A DNA stretch of 64,000 nt from positions 2,207,001 through 2,271,000 of the forward strand of contig NZ_AP017367.1 in assembly GCF_001548395.1 (NCBI RefSeq), given 5' to 3'. The stretch comes from Leptolyngbya sp. O-77. Lineage in GTDB: Bacteria; Cyanobacteriota; Cyanobacteriia; Elainellales; Elainellaceae. The first letter of the stretch is position 1, and the number at the start of each line of letters is the position of its first letter. Made by a program: the position numbers and the translations under genes. Positions 51,868 through 60,336 of the stretch are shown piece after piece. Under the pieces are notes generated by a model. It did not search any database and was not told the DNA's origin. It saw only the letters and a program-made list of their open reading frames with translations.

Positions 51868-53121
51868 ATGTATAACCCTAGCGCAGCAGGTGGCGCTGCC
51901 AACTCACCATCCGGGAGTCGCCTCTTCCTCTACGAGGTTGAAGGTCTACGCCAAAACCAGGAAACCGATAAACAAGACTTCCCCATTCGGCGGAGCGGCA
52001 GCGTGTTTATCACGGTGCCCTACTCTCGCATGAATCAGGAAATGCAGCGGATTACCCGCTTGGGGGGAAGGATTCTTAGCATTCGTCCCCTGACTATCGA
52101 TAGCGAAACCAACGGTAAGGCTGCTCCCGCCCCTGAAGCCCCTCCCGCCGCAGCGACCCCTGCTGCTGTGGCCGAGTCGCCAACTCCTGAAGCGGAAGGG
52201 AAGAAACCCATGACCCAGGCTAAAGAAAAAGAAAAGTCTACGATTCCGGTTAACATTTACCGCCCGAATGCCCCGTTTATTGGTAAGTGCCTCTCGAACG
52301 AGAAGCTGGTCGGTGAAGGCGGCATTGGCACGGTGAACCACATTACGTTTGATTTGTCGGGTGGCGACCTGCACTACTTGGAAGGGCAGAGTATTGGCAT
52401 TATCCCTGAAGGGACGGATGACAAAGGTAAGCCCCACAAGCTGCGCCTGTATTCCATCGCCTCGACCCGTCATGGCGACAAGATGGATGACAAAACCGTA
52501 TCGCTCTGCGTTCGCCAGTTGGAATACAAGCACCCCGAAACGGGTGAAACGGTCTACGGTGTTTGCTCTACTTACTTGTGCAACCTGGAGCCAGGGGCAG
52601 ACGTAAAGATTACTGGCCCTGTTGGCAAGGAAATGCTGCTGCCGGACGACCCTGATGCCAAAATCATCATGATGGCGACAGGTACAGGCATTGCGCCGTT
52701 CCGGGCGTTCCTGTGGCGCATGTTCAAGGACAACGAGCGGGCGGCGAACCCAGACTATCAGTTCAACGGGTTTGCCTGGCTGATCTTTGGGATTCCGGTG
52801 ACACCGAACATCCTTTATAAGGAAGAACTGGAGGAAATCCAGGCCAAGTATCCTGAAAACTTCCGCCTGACCTACGCCATCAGCCGCGAGCAGCAGAACC
52901 CGAAAGGCGGCCGGATGTATATCCAAGATCGTGTTGCAGAGCACGCGGATGAGATCTGGGCGATGGTTAAGGATGAGAAGACTCACGTCTACATCTGTGG
53001 TCTAAAGGGCATGGAAGATGGCATTGATGCCGCCATGGCTGAGGCTGCGGCGAAGGAAGGCGTGACCTGGAAGGACTATCAGCGCTCGATCAAGGAACGC
53101 TGGCACGTTGAGACCTACTAG
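51868..53121 (+). CDS. petH: Ferredoxin--NADP(+) reductase, long phycobilisome-bound form
   Basis: A 417-residue FNR starting MYNPSAAGG. Residues about 15-75 form a CpcD-like linker domain (RLFLYEVEGLRQ, GSVFITVPYSRMNQEMQRIT) that anchors the enzyme to phycobilisomes. A Pro/Ala hinge follows. The catalytic part has the FAD motif RLYSIAS, GVCSTYLCNLEPG, the NADP motif ATGTGIAPFRAFLWRM and the C-terminal RWHVETY with its terminal Tyr. It passes electrons from ferredoxin to NADP+. An internal start at 52210 can give the short isoform. Confidence 0.97.
   Translation: MYNPSAAGGAANSPSGSRLFLYEVEGLRQNQETDKQDFPIRRSGSVFITVPYSRMNQEMQRITRLGGRILSIRPLTIDSETNGKAAPAPEAPPAAATPAAVAESPTPEAEGKKPMTQAKEKEKSTIPVNIYRPNAPFIGKCLSNEKLVGEGGIGTVNHITFDLSGGDLHYLEGQSIGIIPEGTDDKGKPHKLRLYSIASTRHGDKMDDKTVSLCVRQLEYKHPETGETVYGVCSTYLCNLEPGADVKITGPVGKEMLLPDDPDAKIIMMATGTGIAPFRAFLWRMFKDNERAANPDYQFNGFAWLIFGIPVTPNILYKEELEEIQAKYPENFRLTYAISREQQNPKGGRMYIQDRVAEHADEIWAMVKDEKTHVYICGLKGMEDGIDAAMAEAAAKEGVTWKDYQRSIKERWHVETY
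52194..52212 (+). promoter_or_regulatory. Internal ribosome-binding site and ATG for the short FNR isoform
   Basis: GGAAGGG at 52194-52200 lies 9 bases before ATG 52210, which begins MTQAKEKEKSTIPVNIYRP. This is where the linker domain ends and where the FNR-S isoform of Synechocystis starts by internal initiation. Use here is inferred. Confidence 0.6.
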
Positions 53122-53200
53122 GTTCTAATTTCTTTTTCACGGCTTGGATCAATGAGGTGCGATCGCCCGGTAGTATTTCTGCTGGGCGACTTGCGTTGGA

Positions 53201-53242
53201 AAGAAGGAAAAACGAAGAAGGAAAAACGAAGAAGGAAAAACG
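53201..53242. repeat. Tandem repeat, 14-bp unit, 3 perfect copies
   Basis: AAGAAGGAAAAACG occurs three times without mismatch, between petH and the TpsB gene. Just downstream (53310-53340) TTTAATCCCCCTG is also doubled. Confidence 0.95.
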
Positions 53243-53418
53243 TAGTGTTTCGGCTGGGTGAGTTGTTTTGTGAGGTTGGTGCTGAGCCGTTTTGGGATCT
53301 GGTGTCTGGTTTAATCCCCCTGATTTAATCCCCCTGGGGGGAATTCCCCAAGCTGGAGGGCTGGGTGGTAGGATGCTACCAACTTTTTCAGCCGGGGGAG
53401 GCGCTAGGGAAGTATCCG

Positions 53419-55275
53419 ATGGATCGTGTAGGGACGCTATTGCTAGGGCTGGGGCTGTCTTTATTGGGCGGCTATTTCAAGATGCCAGGGGCGATCGCCC
53501 AGTCGCTTGACCCTCGCCCCCAGCCGCCGTTGCCACCTCTGCCAGCGGATCTGCTGCTTCAGCCGCCTGCGCCGCCCCAGCCGCCGTTGCCCGCGGAGCC
53601 GCTGCCGCCTCTGCCGCCGCCAGAGGAACTGCTGCCGCCAGTCAATCTAGAGCCGCCATCGCAAGACCTGCCTGCGGAAATCCCTGAGGCGCTGCCGATC
53701 GCCCGATTTGTAGTGCAGGGTAGCAGTGTGTTCAGCGCCGAAAAGCTGGCAACGGTGGCGAAGCAGTCCGTAGTGAGCGGCGTGTCGGGAAGCGTGGCAG
53801 AAAACGGGGGCGATCGCTGTTCCCGCAGGGTAGACTCACCGGATGTTTTAATCGCACAACCGCTCACCTTTGCCCAGGTGCTTCAGGCACGGGCGGCCAT
53901 CACCCAGCTTTACATCGACTGTGGCTATATTAGTTCGGGGGCGATCGTCCCGGCTGATCAGGTCTTGCCGCAAACGCCCGACGGCTACGTCGTCACGATT
54001 CAGGTCATCGAGGGCAGCCTAGAAGCCATCAACGTGACGGGGCTAAATCGGCTAGATGGGGACTATATTCGCGCTCGGCTGCGGCGGGCCGCAGGAACAC
54101 CGCTCAACGTGAACGAGCTGCTGGAGGGGTTGCAACTGCTCCAGCTTGACCCACTGATTCGCAGCGTGTCTGCTGATCTGCAAGCGGGAACGCGCACCGG
54201 AACCAATGTGCTGCAAGTCGTCGTGCAGGAAGCCGACCCGGTAAGCCTGAATGTAACGCTGGATAATGGGCGATCGCCCAGTGTCGGCAGCTTTCGGCAG
54301 CGGGTGCAGCTCACCCACGCCAACCTGCTGGGCTATGGCGACGGGCTGAGCATCGGCTATACGCGCACCAGCGGCAGCAACGAAGTTTCGGGCAGCTACA
54401 CGATCCCGCTGAATCCGCAAAACGGCACGCTGCGAATCGCCGCCGGAACCACCCGCAGCGACGTGATCGAGGAGCCATTTGACCAGCTCAATATTTCCTC
54501 GCGATCGCCCTATGCTGAGGTGGCGCTGCGACAGCCTGTGGGGCGATCGCCCAACGAAGAATTTGCCCTCGGCCTCACCCTCTCCCACCAGCGCAGCCGC
54601 ACCACCTTTGAAATTCCAGATGAGCAGGGCTTTCCCTCGCCTGGAGCCGATGACCAGGGGCGCACCCGCGTCACCGCCCTCCGATTTGTGCAGGAATGGA
54701 CCCAGCGCGATCGCCAGCAGGTTCTCGCCGCCCGCTCACAGTTCAGCCTGGGGCTGGATTGGCTGGACGCAACGGTAAACGATGGCGAACCCGATAGCCG
54801 ATTTTTTGCCTGGCGCGGCCAGGGGCAGTGGGTTCGACTGCTGGCGACCGACACCCTATTTCTGCTGCGGGGCGACGTGCAGTTGACGGGCGATTCGCTG
54901 CTTGCGCTGGAACAGTTTGGGCTGGGCGGAGCCGAGAGCGTGCGCGGCTATCGCCAGGATGCCCTGCTGACCGATAGCGGAGCGCTGCTCTCAGCCGAGG
55001 TACGGCTACCGATTCTGCGGGTTCCTGAAATTGACGGACTGCTGCAACTGGCTCCCTTTATCGATGCGGGCACGGTCTGGAACGCCGACAGCAGCCAGCG
55101 CAACGACAATCAGCCAGATACCCTGGTCGGCGTTGGACTTGGGCTGCTGTGGCAACAGGGCGATCGCCTATCTATCCGGGTCGATTGGGGCATTCCGCTG
55201 GTGGAGCTATCCGGGTCAGGCGACTCGCTCCAGGAAAGCGGCATCTACTTCTCGGTACTCTATTCGCCATTTTGA
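53419..55275 (+). CDS. ShlB/FhaC/HecB-type outer-membrane transporter (TpsB)
   Basis: A 618-residue two-partner secretion transporter. It has a signal peptide (VGTLLLGLGLSLLGGYF), then a Pro/Leu-rich spacer (residues about 30-85), two POTRA domains (ARFVVQGSSVFSAEKLA; VIEGSLEAINVTGLN) and a 16-strand barrel with the conserved VRGYRQD motif and a C-terminal Phe. The first POTRA carries an insertion of about 28 residues (53765-53855). An AGGGAAG lies about 8 bases before ATG 53419; the frame is open to 53365. No TpsA exoprotein is adjacent. Confidence 0.9.
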   Translation: MDRVGTLLLGLGLSLLGGYFKMPGAIAQSLDPRPQPPLPPLPADLLLQPPAPPQPPLPAEPLPPLPPPEELLPPVNLEPPSQDLPAEIPEALPIARFVVQGSSVFSAEKLATVAKQSVVSGVSGSVAENGGDRCSRRVDSPDVLIAQPLTFAQVLQARAAITQLYIDCGYISSGAIVPADQVLPQTPDGYVVTIQVIEGSLEAINVTGLNRLDGDYIRARLRRAAGTPLNVNELLEGLQLLQLDPLIRSVSADLQAGTRTGTNVLQVVVQEADPVSLNVTLDNGRSPSVGSFRQRVQLTHANLLGYGDGLSIGYTRTSGSNEVSGSYTIPLNPQNGTLRIAAGTTRSDVIEEPFDQLNISSRSPYAEVALRQPVGRSPNEEFALGLTLSHQRSRTTFEIPDEQGFPSPGADDQGRTRVTALRFVQEWTQRDRQQVLAARSQFSLGLDWLDATVNDGEPDSRFFAWRGQGQWVRLLATDTLFLLRGDVQLTGDSLLALEQFGLGGAESVRGYRQDALLTDSGALLSAEVRLPILRVPEIDGLLQLAPFIDAGTVWNADSSQRNDNQPDTLVGVGLGLLWQQGDRLSIRVDWGIPLVELSGSGDSLQESGIYFSVLYSPF

Positions 55276-55652
55276 GGGCTGAGGACGCTGGACGGTTCCA
55301 GAGCGGCTGAGGGCTGTTCCGTGAGTGCTTCGGGTACAGTACCCTCTGGCAGTTGCGATAAATCATCGCCAAATCCCGATGATGTTGGAGACGGCAGGCT
55401 TTGCCCAATCAGGACACTCAGCAATAGGCTCAGCAGCACCATGCCAAACCCGGACAACCATAGCCAAAAGGCCTGCCGAACCGACTTTCGACCCCAGCGC
55501 ATGATGAAAAACACCAGCGACGCAAACGGCACCAGCAGGTAGGCAACCCCCCAAAGAACATGATCGCTGAACGCCAACACCAATCCCCAAAGCCCACCAA
55601 TAAGACTTAAAATTGAACCCAGGAACAGTAGCGCCAAAACAACGAATGACAT
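55260..55652 (-). CDS. Small membrane protein, function unknown
   Basis: A 130-residue protein with three hydrophobic segments (residues about 3-25, 32-52, 62-84) and a soluble, Pro/Ser/Glu-rich C-terminal tail. I do not recognise the family. Its 3-prime end overlaps the TpsB gene on the other strand by 16 bases. A 15-bp tandem repeat lies directly upstream. Confidence 0.65.
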   Translation of the reverse strand: MSFVVLALLFLGSILSLIGGLWGLVLAFSDHVLWGVAYLLVPFASLVFFIMRWGRKSVRQAFWLWLSGFGMVLLSLLLSVLIGQSLPSPTSSGFGDDLSQLPEGTVPEALTEQPSAALEPSSVLSPQNGE

Positions 55653-56421
55653 AGGTTAAGCCCTCCGGAGAAACTGTGAAGTAAGAAATTGCGAGGCGAG
55701 AAACTGCGAAGCGAGAAACTGCAAAGCGAGAAACTGCGAAGCAAGAGATGGTTTGAAGCCAAAAACCTTGAAGACTCTAATCACCAGAAGTCTTGACTAA
55801 ATCCTGACTAAGAATTGAGCCGATGCAGATGAAGTCCACTGCGCCGCTATGGGAGCTTAATAAAGCCCTATTGAGCCAAGCGGTTTACCTATTCTTGCTG
55901 CTGATGGCTGGGTTACAGACCTGAGAGATATCCAGCCCCCCCTCCCTGGCAAGAAACCTAAGAAATCTCTAGTAAATCCTTGTGAAGCGAGTAGAGCGGC
56001 TTCAAGGCGATCGCACAACAACTGGAACCGTCGTCCGAAAGGAAGCGTAGCTGATGAAACGATTAACACCCTGGGTTATGGACTGACTACATTGCCATGA
56101 AGGGATATTCCAGTGATTCCCCATCAGGGACTGCGTAAATTTCTATTGCAGCAACCAAGCGCCCCAGAAATCAGCACATTCGGCAGAGCGCGTTTGATCG
56201 CGCTTTATTCAGTGCGTCCTGTTCAAAGATTTTTCGCTATCCTTATGGGCACGCAGTTCCTCCCTTGCTCTTGGTAATATGGGTGAACTATATTGAACCC
56301 AGATCAAGCTGTCCGTAATGAGCCGTGATAAGCCATTGGTTCAATCTACCTGTTCGCTTCCTATTCGCTTTTAGCTTGCCCACTGCTCCGGGAAAATTTA
56401 GAAAACCACTGGGAGATAGTT
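55653..56421. other. 769-base gap with a tandem repeat
   Basis: The left part is the repeat array at 55667-55750. The rest (55760-56420) holds one HIP1-like site near 56009. It also contains a 55-codon plus-strand frame starting GTG near 56113 with no recognisable product. GGGAG at 56411-56415 serves the next gene. Confidence 0.4.
55667..55750. repeat. Tandem repeat, 15-bp unit, about 5 copies
   Basis: GCGAGAAACTGCGAA-type units run from 55667 to 55750: three close copies (55696, 55711, 55726) flanked by decayed ones. They abut, with no spacers, so this is not a CRISPR array. It lies in the leader of the small membrane-protein gene. Confidence 0.95.
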
Positions 56422-56718
56422 TTGGTGTACACGTCGCAACAGTCCTCCACTCGCAGCACGCCTTCTGTAGATACGCGGGTTGCCGATCGCCCCGAACAGA
56501 TTGACTTTTCGGCACTGCTTGACCCTTCACTGCTGCAAGCCGCCCGCCACATCTATCGCACCTACTACGAAGTGCATCCCGACCAGGTGCAGCGCCCGAT
56601 TGGTATTGCGATCGACCGCTTTACGCACCGGGGCAAGCTGATTTTTTCTGGGAAGCCCATTCTATTGCCGCAGGAGTGCTTTATTCCTGTGGGACAGCTT
56701 GAGGCGGATTTGTATTAG
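56422..56718 (+). CDS. Hypothetical protein, 98 residues
   Basis: A small soluble protein with a Ser/Thr-rich N terminus and a more ordered second half: LDPSLLQAARHIYRTYYEVH, then PIGIAIDRFTHRGKLIFSGK. I do not recognise a family, though the regular composition suggests a real gene. Start: TTG 56422 or GTG 56425, with GGGAG 6 or 9 bases upstream. Confidence 0.65.
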   Translation: MVYTSQQSSTRSTPSVDTRVADRPEQIDFSALLDPSLLQAARHIYRTYYEVHPDQVQRPIGIAIDRFTHRGKLIFSGKPILLPQECFIPVGQLEADLY

Positions 56719-56760
56719 GTATTTGCACTAGCCAATCTTGGTGACCAATCTTGGCGACGT

Positions 56761-56799
56761 TGATTGGTGACGTTGATTGGTGACGTTGATTGGTGACGT
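56761..56799. repeat. Tandem repeat, 13-bp unit, 3 perfect copies
   Basis: TGATTGGTGACGT occurs three times, with diverged copies on the left (CCAATCTTGGTGA). It fills the 119-base space between two convergent genes. Confidence 0.95.
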
Positions 56800-56837
56800 T
56801 GATCTGTGGCTCTGATCGGTTGCTTTTTTATCCGAAT

Positions 56838-57404
56838 CTACTGTCGTCGGAACCAGTCGTAGAGTCCGAGAGAGAGGGTCAGCCCCGCAAAATGGGCAGC
56901 GACTAGGTGCAGGTTTGCCGCTACCACTTGCAGGTTGAGGATTCGCACAAATCCCTGCGTGTTTGCCAAAGAAGATGAGGTTTCAGCCTGGGTCATCAGC
57001 GTTGCAATGCTGACTTCCGCGCCGACCAGCGTGACCAGCGCCCCAACCAAGCCCAATACAATGCCCACACGCAGCAGTCTGACTAGGGCGATGGTCTTGG
57101 GGTGTTGTTCCAGGTCGAGTCGGCGAAGACGCTGGGAAATGCGAATGTAGCGAAAAGCATTGGCGATCGCCACCAGCAGCAGCACACAACCACACACTGC
57201 CCAAAAGATACCAATACCAATACCCCGCACAGGCGGCTCATCCAGCACCAGATTCGAGCGCGACGTAGACACCAACGCCGCCGCCGCCGCCGCGCCCAAC
57301 CCCACTTGCAGCAGCACACTGAGCAAACCCACCCACCAAAAGGCGCGAGACAGGTCTAGGGCCCGATTGGCGGGCGATCGCAGGTCTGGCTTGGTTTGCA
57401 TCAC
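56838..57404 (-). CDS. DUF3611-family membrane protein (PIC1/Tic21-like)
   Basis: A 188-residue protein with four membrane helices: FWWVGLLSVLLQVGLGAAAA, GIFWAVCGCVLLLVAIANAF, VLGLVGALVTLVGAEVSIAT, and LVAAHFAGLTLSLGLYDWF. This is the DUF3611 family, which includes chloroplast PIC1/Tic21, linked to iron uptake and protein import. It starts 11 bases after the histidine kinase stop, so the two should be one operon. The substrate here is not known. Confidence 0.82.
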   Translation of the reverse strand: MMQTKPDLRSPANRALDLSRAFWWVGLLSVLLQVGLGAAAAAALVSTSRSNLVLDEPPVRGIGIGIFWAVCGCVLLLVAIANAFRYIRISQRLRRLDLEQHPKTIALVRLLRVGIVLGLVGALVTLVGAEVSIATLMTQAETSSSLANTQGFVRILNLQVVAANLHLVAAHFAGLTLSLGLYDWFRRQ

Positions 57405-57415
57405 TCAAACATTCG

Positions 57416-59128
57416 CTACACCGACTCCGGCGACAGTTGCTCGGTGCGGCTACCCAGCGTCAGCGGCAGCTTCACCACAAACGACGTGCCTACGCCCTCG
57501 CAGCTGGTAAAGTAGATTTCGCCCTGATGCTGCAACACACACTGATAAACAATCGCTAGCCCCAAGCCCGTGCCGCGAATGGCGTTCACATTGCTGGCCC
57601 GGTGAAACAGGCGAAACAGGCGGGGCTGGTCTTCATCCGGGATACCAATGCCGTAGTCGCGGATCTCAAACGTTGCCACTTGATCAAAACAGGACAGGTC
57701 AAATTCCACGACGCCACCTGCTAGGGAATATTTCACCGCGTTGGAGATCAGATTGCTCAGAATGGATCTGAGGAGTTTGGGGTCGAGATAAACCAGTTCG
57801 CAGGAGCCGTAGCAATTCAACACAATCTTGTGAGATGCGCCAATGCTCATCCGCATCTCTTCTACCACATCATGACAAAACGACTTCAGATCAATCCAAC
57901 TGGGGCTAAACTCTAGCCGACCGGCCTCCGCCTTGGCGCTGACCAACACATCCTCAATCAATTGATTCATCGTGGTAATGGCGGCACGGCTCCGCTGGAA
58001 ATATTTCTCTCGCTTTTCCTCCGGTGCAACGTGCCCGTATCGTTCCAGCAGTTCCAGCGACGTGCGTAACACGGTGAGGGGGGTTCGCAGTTCGTGCGAC
58101 ACCATCGACACAAATCGCGACTTTAGCTCACTCAGCTCTCGCTCTTCTTTTAGCGCCAGTCGAATTTCGTCTTCAGTTCGCTTGCCTTCCCGAATCATCT
58201 GCTCGCGGATGCGGATGCTGTTCACCATGCTTTTGAACACTTCCGCCAGCGTCGTCATCTCATCGGGAAAAGGATTTTTTTCGGCAAAGGATAAGTCCAG
58301 GCTGTAGTCACCACTGGCAATTTGCTGGGCGGATCGGGTCAGGCTGGCCAGTTGCCGAGTCAATATGCCCGACAGCATGTAAATCAGCACAAAAAAGACT
58401 GCATAGGTGATGATGAAGGCAAATAACATGCGGTTGCGAATGGCCTGTTGCAGCAGCCGGACGTATTGGGCGTCGATATCCAAACCCACAACCAAAATGA
58501 TGTCGTCCCGCTGGCTCTTGACCGGGGCAGCAGCAGAAATCCAGGTGCCCCATCGGTCGGTATAGATTTTGTCGCTTTCCTGAATGCCGCCTTGCAGCTC
58601 GATACGCCGAGCCAGTAGTCCTGCGTGGTCAGATTCTAGAAACTTGGCTGCCTTGGTGGGGTCATTCAGCGCCCAGAGGTCTACCAGATAAATAATTTCT
58701 CTCTCGCCAGGGCCAACGGCGGGTAGGCCAACGCGGCGATTGGTGTCGGCATTGCCAATGATATAGGAGTAGAGCCAGACCCTCGGCTCGATATTTTGAA
58801 CTGTCTCAAACCAAGCAAGCTGACTCAGGTAGCGGGGGTCGTCCGAAAAGCCCTCAGCATTGCGCTCTCCCTCGGCGTAGAGGCCCAGCAAGTCATCTGG
58901 GTTTACGCCCGATAGGGCCCCGATGAGCGTAGAGCGCATGTCGGCCCGCAGGCGAGCAACGACCTTTTCGGTTGTATAGGAATAGAACCAGTAGAAGGCT
59001 CCCGCAAACACCAGGCTAAACACCACGCTGAAACCCACCAGTAGCTTGACGCGCAGGCTCACTGGTCTGACGAGTTTTCTAACTGCCGGCGACATTGCCC
59101 GGCCTAGCATCTGAGACGTTTGGCGCAA
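57416..59128 (-). CDS. Membrane-bound sensor histidine kinase
   Basis: A 570-residue kinase: membrane helix about 27-49, an extracytoplasmic sensor domain 50-232, second helix 233-257, HAMP 258-310 (LTRQLASLTRSAQQIASGDY), HisKA with His345 (SMVSHELRTPLTVLRTSLEL), and HATPase (LISNAVKYSLAGG; GTGLGLAIVYQCVLQHQG). The sensor part looks like a Cache-type fold (WFETVQNIEPRVWLYSYIIG), but this is uncertain. No response regulator is adjacent. It is followed at once by the DUF3611 gene. Confidence 0.92.
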   Translation of the reverse strand: MRQTSQMLGRAMSPAVRKLVRPVSLRVKLLVGFSVVFSLVFAGAFYWFYSYTTEKVVARLRADMRSTLIGALSGVNPDDLLGLYAEGERNAEGFSDDPRYLSQLAWFETVQNIEPRVWLYSYIIGNADTNRRVGLPAVGPGEREIIYLVDLWALNDPTKAAKFLESDHAGLLARRIELQGGIQESDKIYTDRWGTWISAAAPVKSQRDDIILVVGLDIDAQYVRLLQQAIRNRMLFAFIITYAVFFVLIYMLSGILTRQLASLTRSAQQIASGDYSLDLSFAEKNPFPDEMTTLAEVFKSMVNSIRIREQMIREGKRTEDEIRLALKEERELSELKSRFVSMVSHELRTPLTVLRTSLELLERYGHVAPEEKREKYFQRSRAAITTMNQLIEDVLVSAKAEAGRLEFSPSWIDLKSFCHDVVEEMRMSIGASHKIVLNCYGSCELVYLDPKLLRSILSNLISNAVKYSLAGGVVEFDLSCFDQVATFEIRDYGIGIPDEDQPRLFRLFHRASNVNAIRGTGLGLAIVYQCVLQHQGEIYFTSCEGVGTSFVVKLPLTLGSRTEQLSPESV

Positions 59129-59503
59129 ATTTACCTCGAGGGCAAATGGGTTAAGAGTGTAGAGATGACTGAAGATGCCCCCGACTTAACCTAATTTAAG
59201 GCAATCTTAGATCAACCGTCGATGTCGGCTTTATAGATTGCAGAGAGAGTTCTGTAAGTTGCAGAGTGCGTTTTGAAAGACTGGCTCTAAAAAACTGGCT
59301 CTGAAAACCAACTCTGATCGGCGGCACTGATCCTGAAATCGCTTTTCCTGAAATCGCTTCTATCCCATTCAATCGGGGTTGACCCATTTCAGGCAAATGG
59401 GCGATCGCCCCCTGGTTGCGTTTCCGGGGACTTTTTTTCTTCAGCGCATATCTTTTCATCCTAGACGGAATCTATTGATTCCCATTCTGCAACTTGACTC
59501 CCT
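59129..59503. other. 375-base divergent gap
   Basis: It contains promoters for the kinase (minus) and the creatininase-family gene (plus), not resolved. Short doubled elements are present: AAACTGGCTCT near 59280-59300 and CCTGAAATCGCTT near 59335-59360. Confidence 0.4.
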
Positions 59504-60304
59504 ATGCATAGCTACATTCCGCCTGACCGCTTTTTCCCATACCTCACCTGGACAGATATTCAGCAAATGCCCCATCCAGAGCAGGTCGTGATTTTGCAGC
59601 CGATTGGGGCGATCGAGCAGCACGGGCCACATTTGCCGCTAGTGGTGGATGCGGCGATCGCCACTGCCGTTGTGGGCAAGGCGCTCTCGCAACTGTCGCC
59701 CAGCATTCCAGCCTATGCACTGCCGACCCTCTACTACGGCAAGTCTAACGAACACTGGCACTTTCCGGGCACGATTACCCTCAGCGCCCAAACGCTGATG
59801 GCCGTGCTGACGGAGGTGGGTGAGAGTGTGTATCGGGCAGGTTTCCGCAAATGGGCGATTGTCAATGCCCACGGCGGACAGCCCCAGGTCATCGAGATCG
59901 TGGCGCGGGATCTACACCAGAAGTATGACGACTTTTGGGTGTTTCCCCTATTTGTTTGGCGGGTGCCCAACGCTGCGCCCGACTTGCTTACGCCCAGGGA
60001 GTTGGAATATGGCATCCACGCAGGCGATGCCGAAACCAGCCTGCTGCTGTCGCTGCTGCCCGACCAGGTGCAGCTTGACCGGGCTGTGCCGGAATACCCC
60101 GCCAAGTTACCTCAAAACAGCCTGCTGAGCATGGAGGGCGATCTCCCCTTTTCTTGGGTCACTCGCGACCTCAGTCAGAGCGGCACCCTCGGCGACCCCA
60201 CCGCTGCGACGCGGGAAAAGGGCGATCGCATTTTGGACTCTCTGGTGCAAAGCTGGGTGCAGGTAATTGAGGATTTGTATTGGTTTCAGCCGCCGCGTGC
60301 GTGA
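59504..60304 (+). CDS. Creatininase-family amidohydrolase
   Basis: A 266-residue enzyme of the creatininase/MftE/ArfB-type fold. Metal ligands are visible in QPIGAIEQHGPHLPLVVDA (Glu, His, Asp) and in IHAGDAETS (Glu). YGKSNEHWHFPGTITLS and IVNAHGGQPQVIEIVARDL complete the site. The family hydrolyses cyclic amides or formamides with zinc or other divalent metals. The true substrate in cyanobacteria is not known. It converges on the Cys-rich gene. Confidence 0.87.
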   Translation: MHSYIPPDRFFPYLTWTDIQQMPHPEQVVILQPIGAIEQHGPHLPLVVDAAIATAVVGKALSQLSPSIPAYALPTLYYGKSNEHWHFPGTITLSAQTLMAVLTEVGESVYRAGFRKWAIVNAHGGQPQVIEIVARDLHQKYDDFWVFPLFVWRVPNAAPDLLTPRELEYGIHAGDAETSLLLSLLPDQVQLDRAVPEYPAKLPQNSLLSMEGDLPFSWVTRDLSQSGTLGDPTAATREKGDRILDSLVQSWVQVIEDLYWFQPPRA

Positions 60305-60336
60305 TGGGGTAGCAGCACACCAGCCTCCTGGTTCCC

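Noticed and set aside
51946..52986. A 346-codon open frame antisense to petH
   Set aside because: Shadow of petH with no recognisable motif and no ribosome-binding site.
55667..55750. Possible CRISPR array
   Set aside because: The 15-bp units abut with no spacers and no cas gene is near, so it is a simple tandem repeat.
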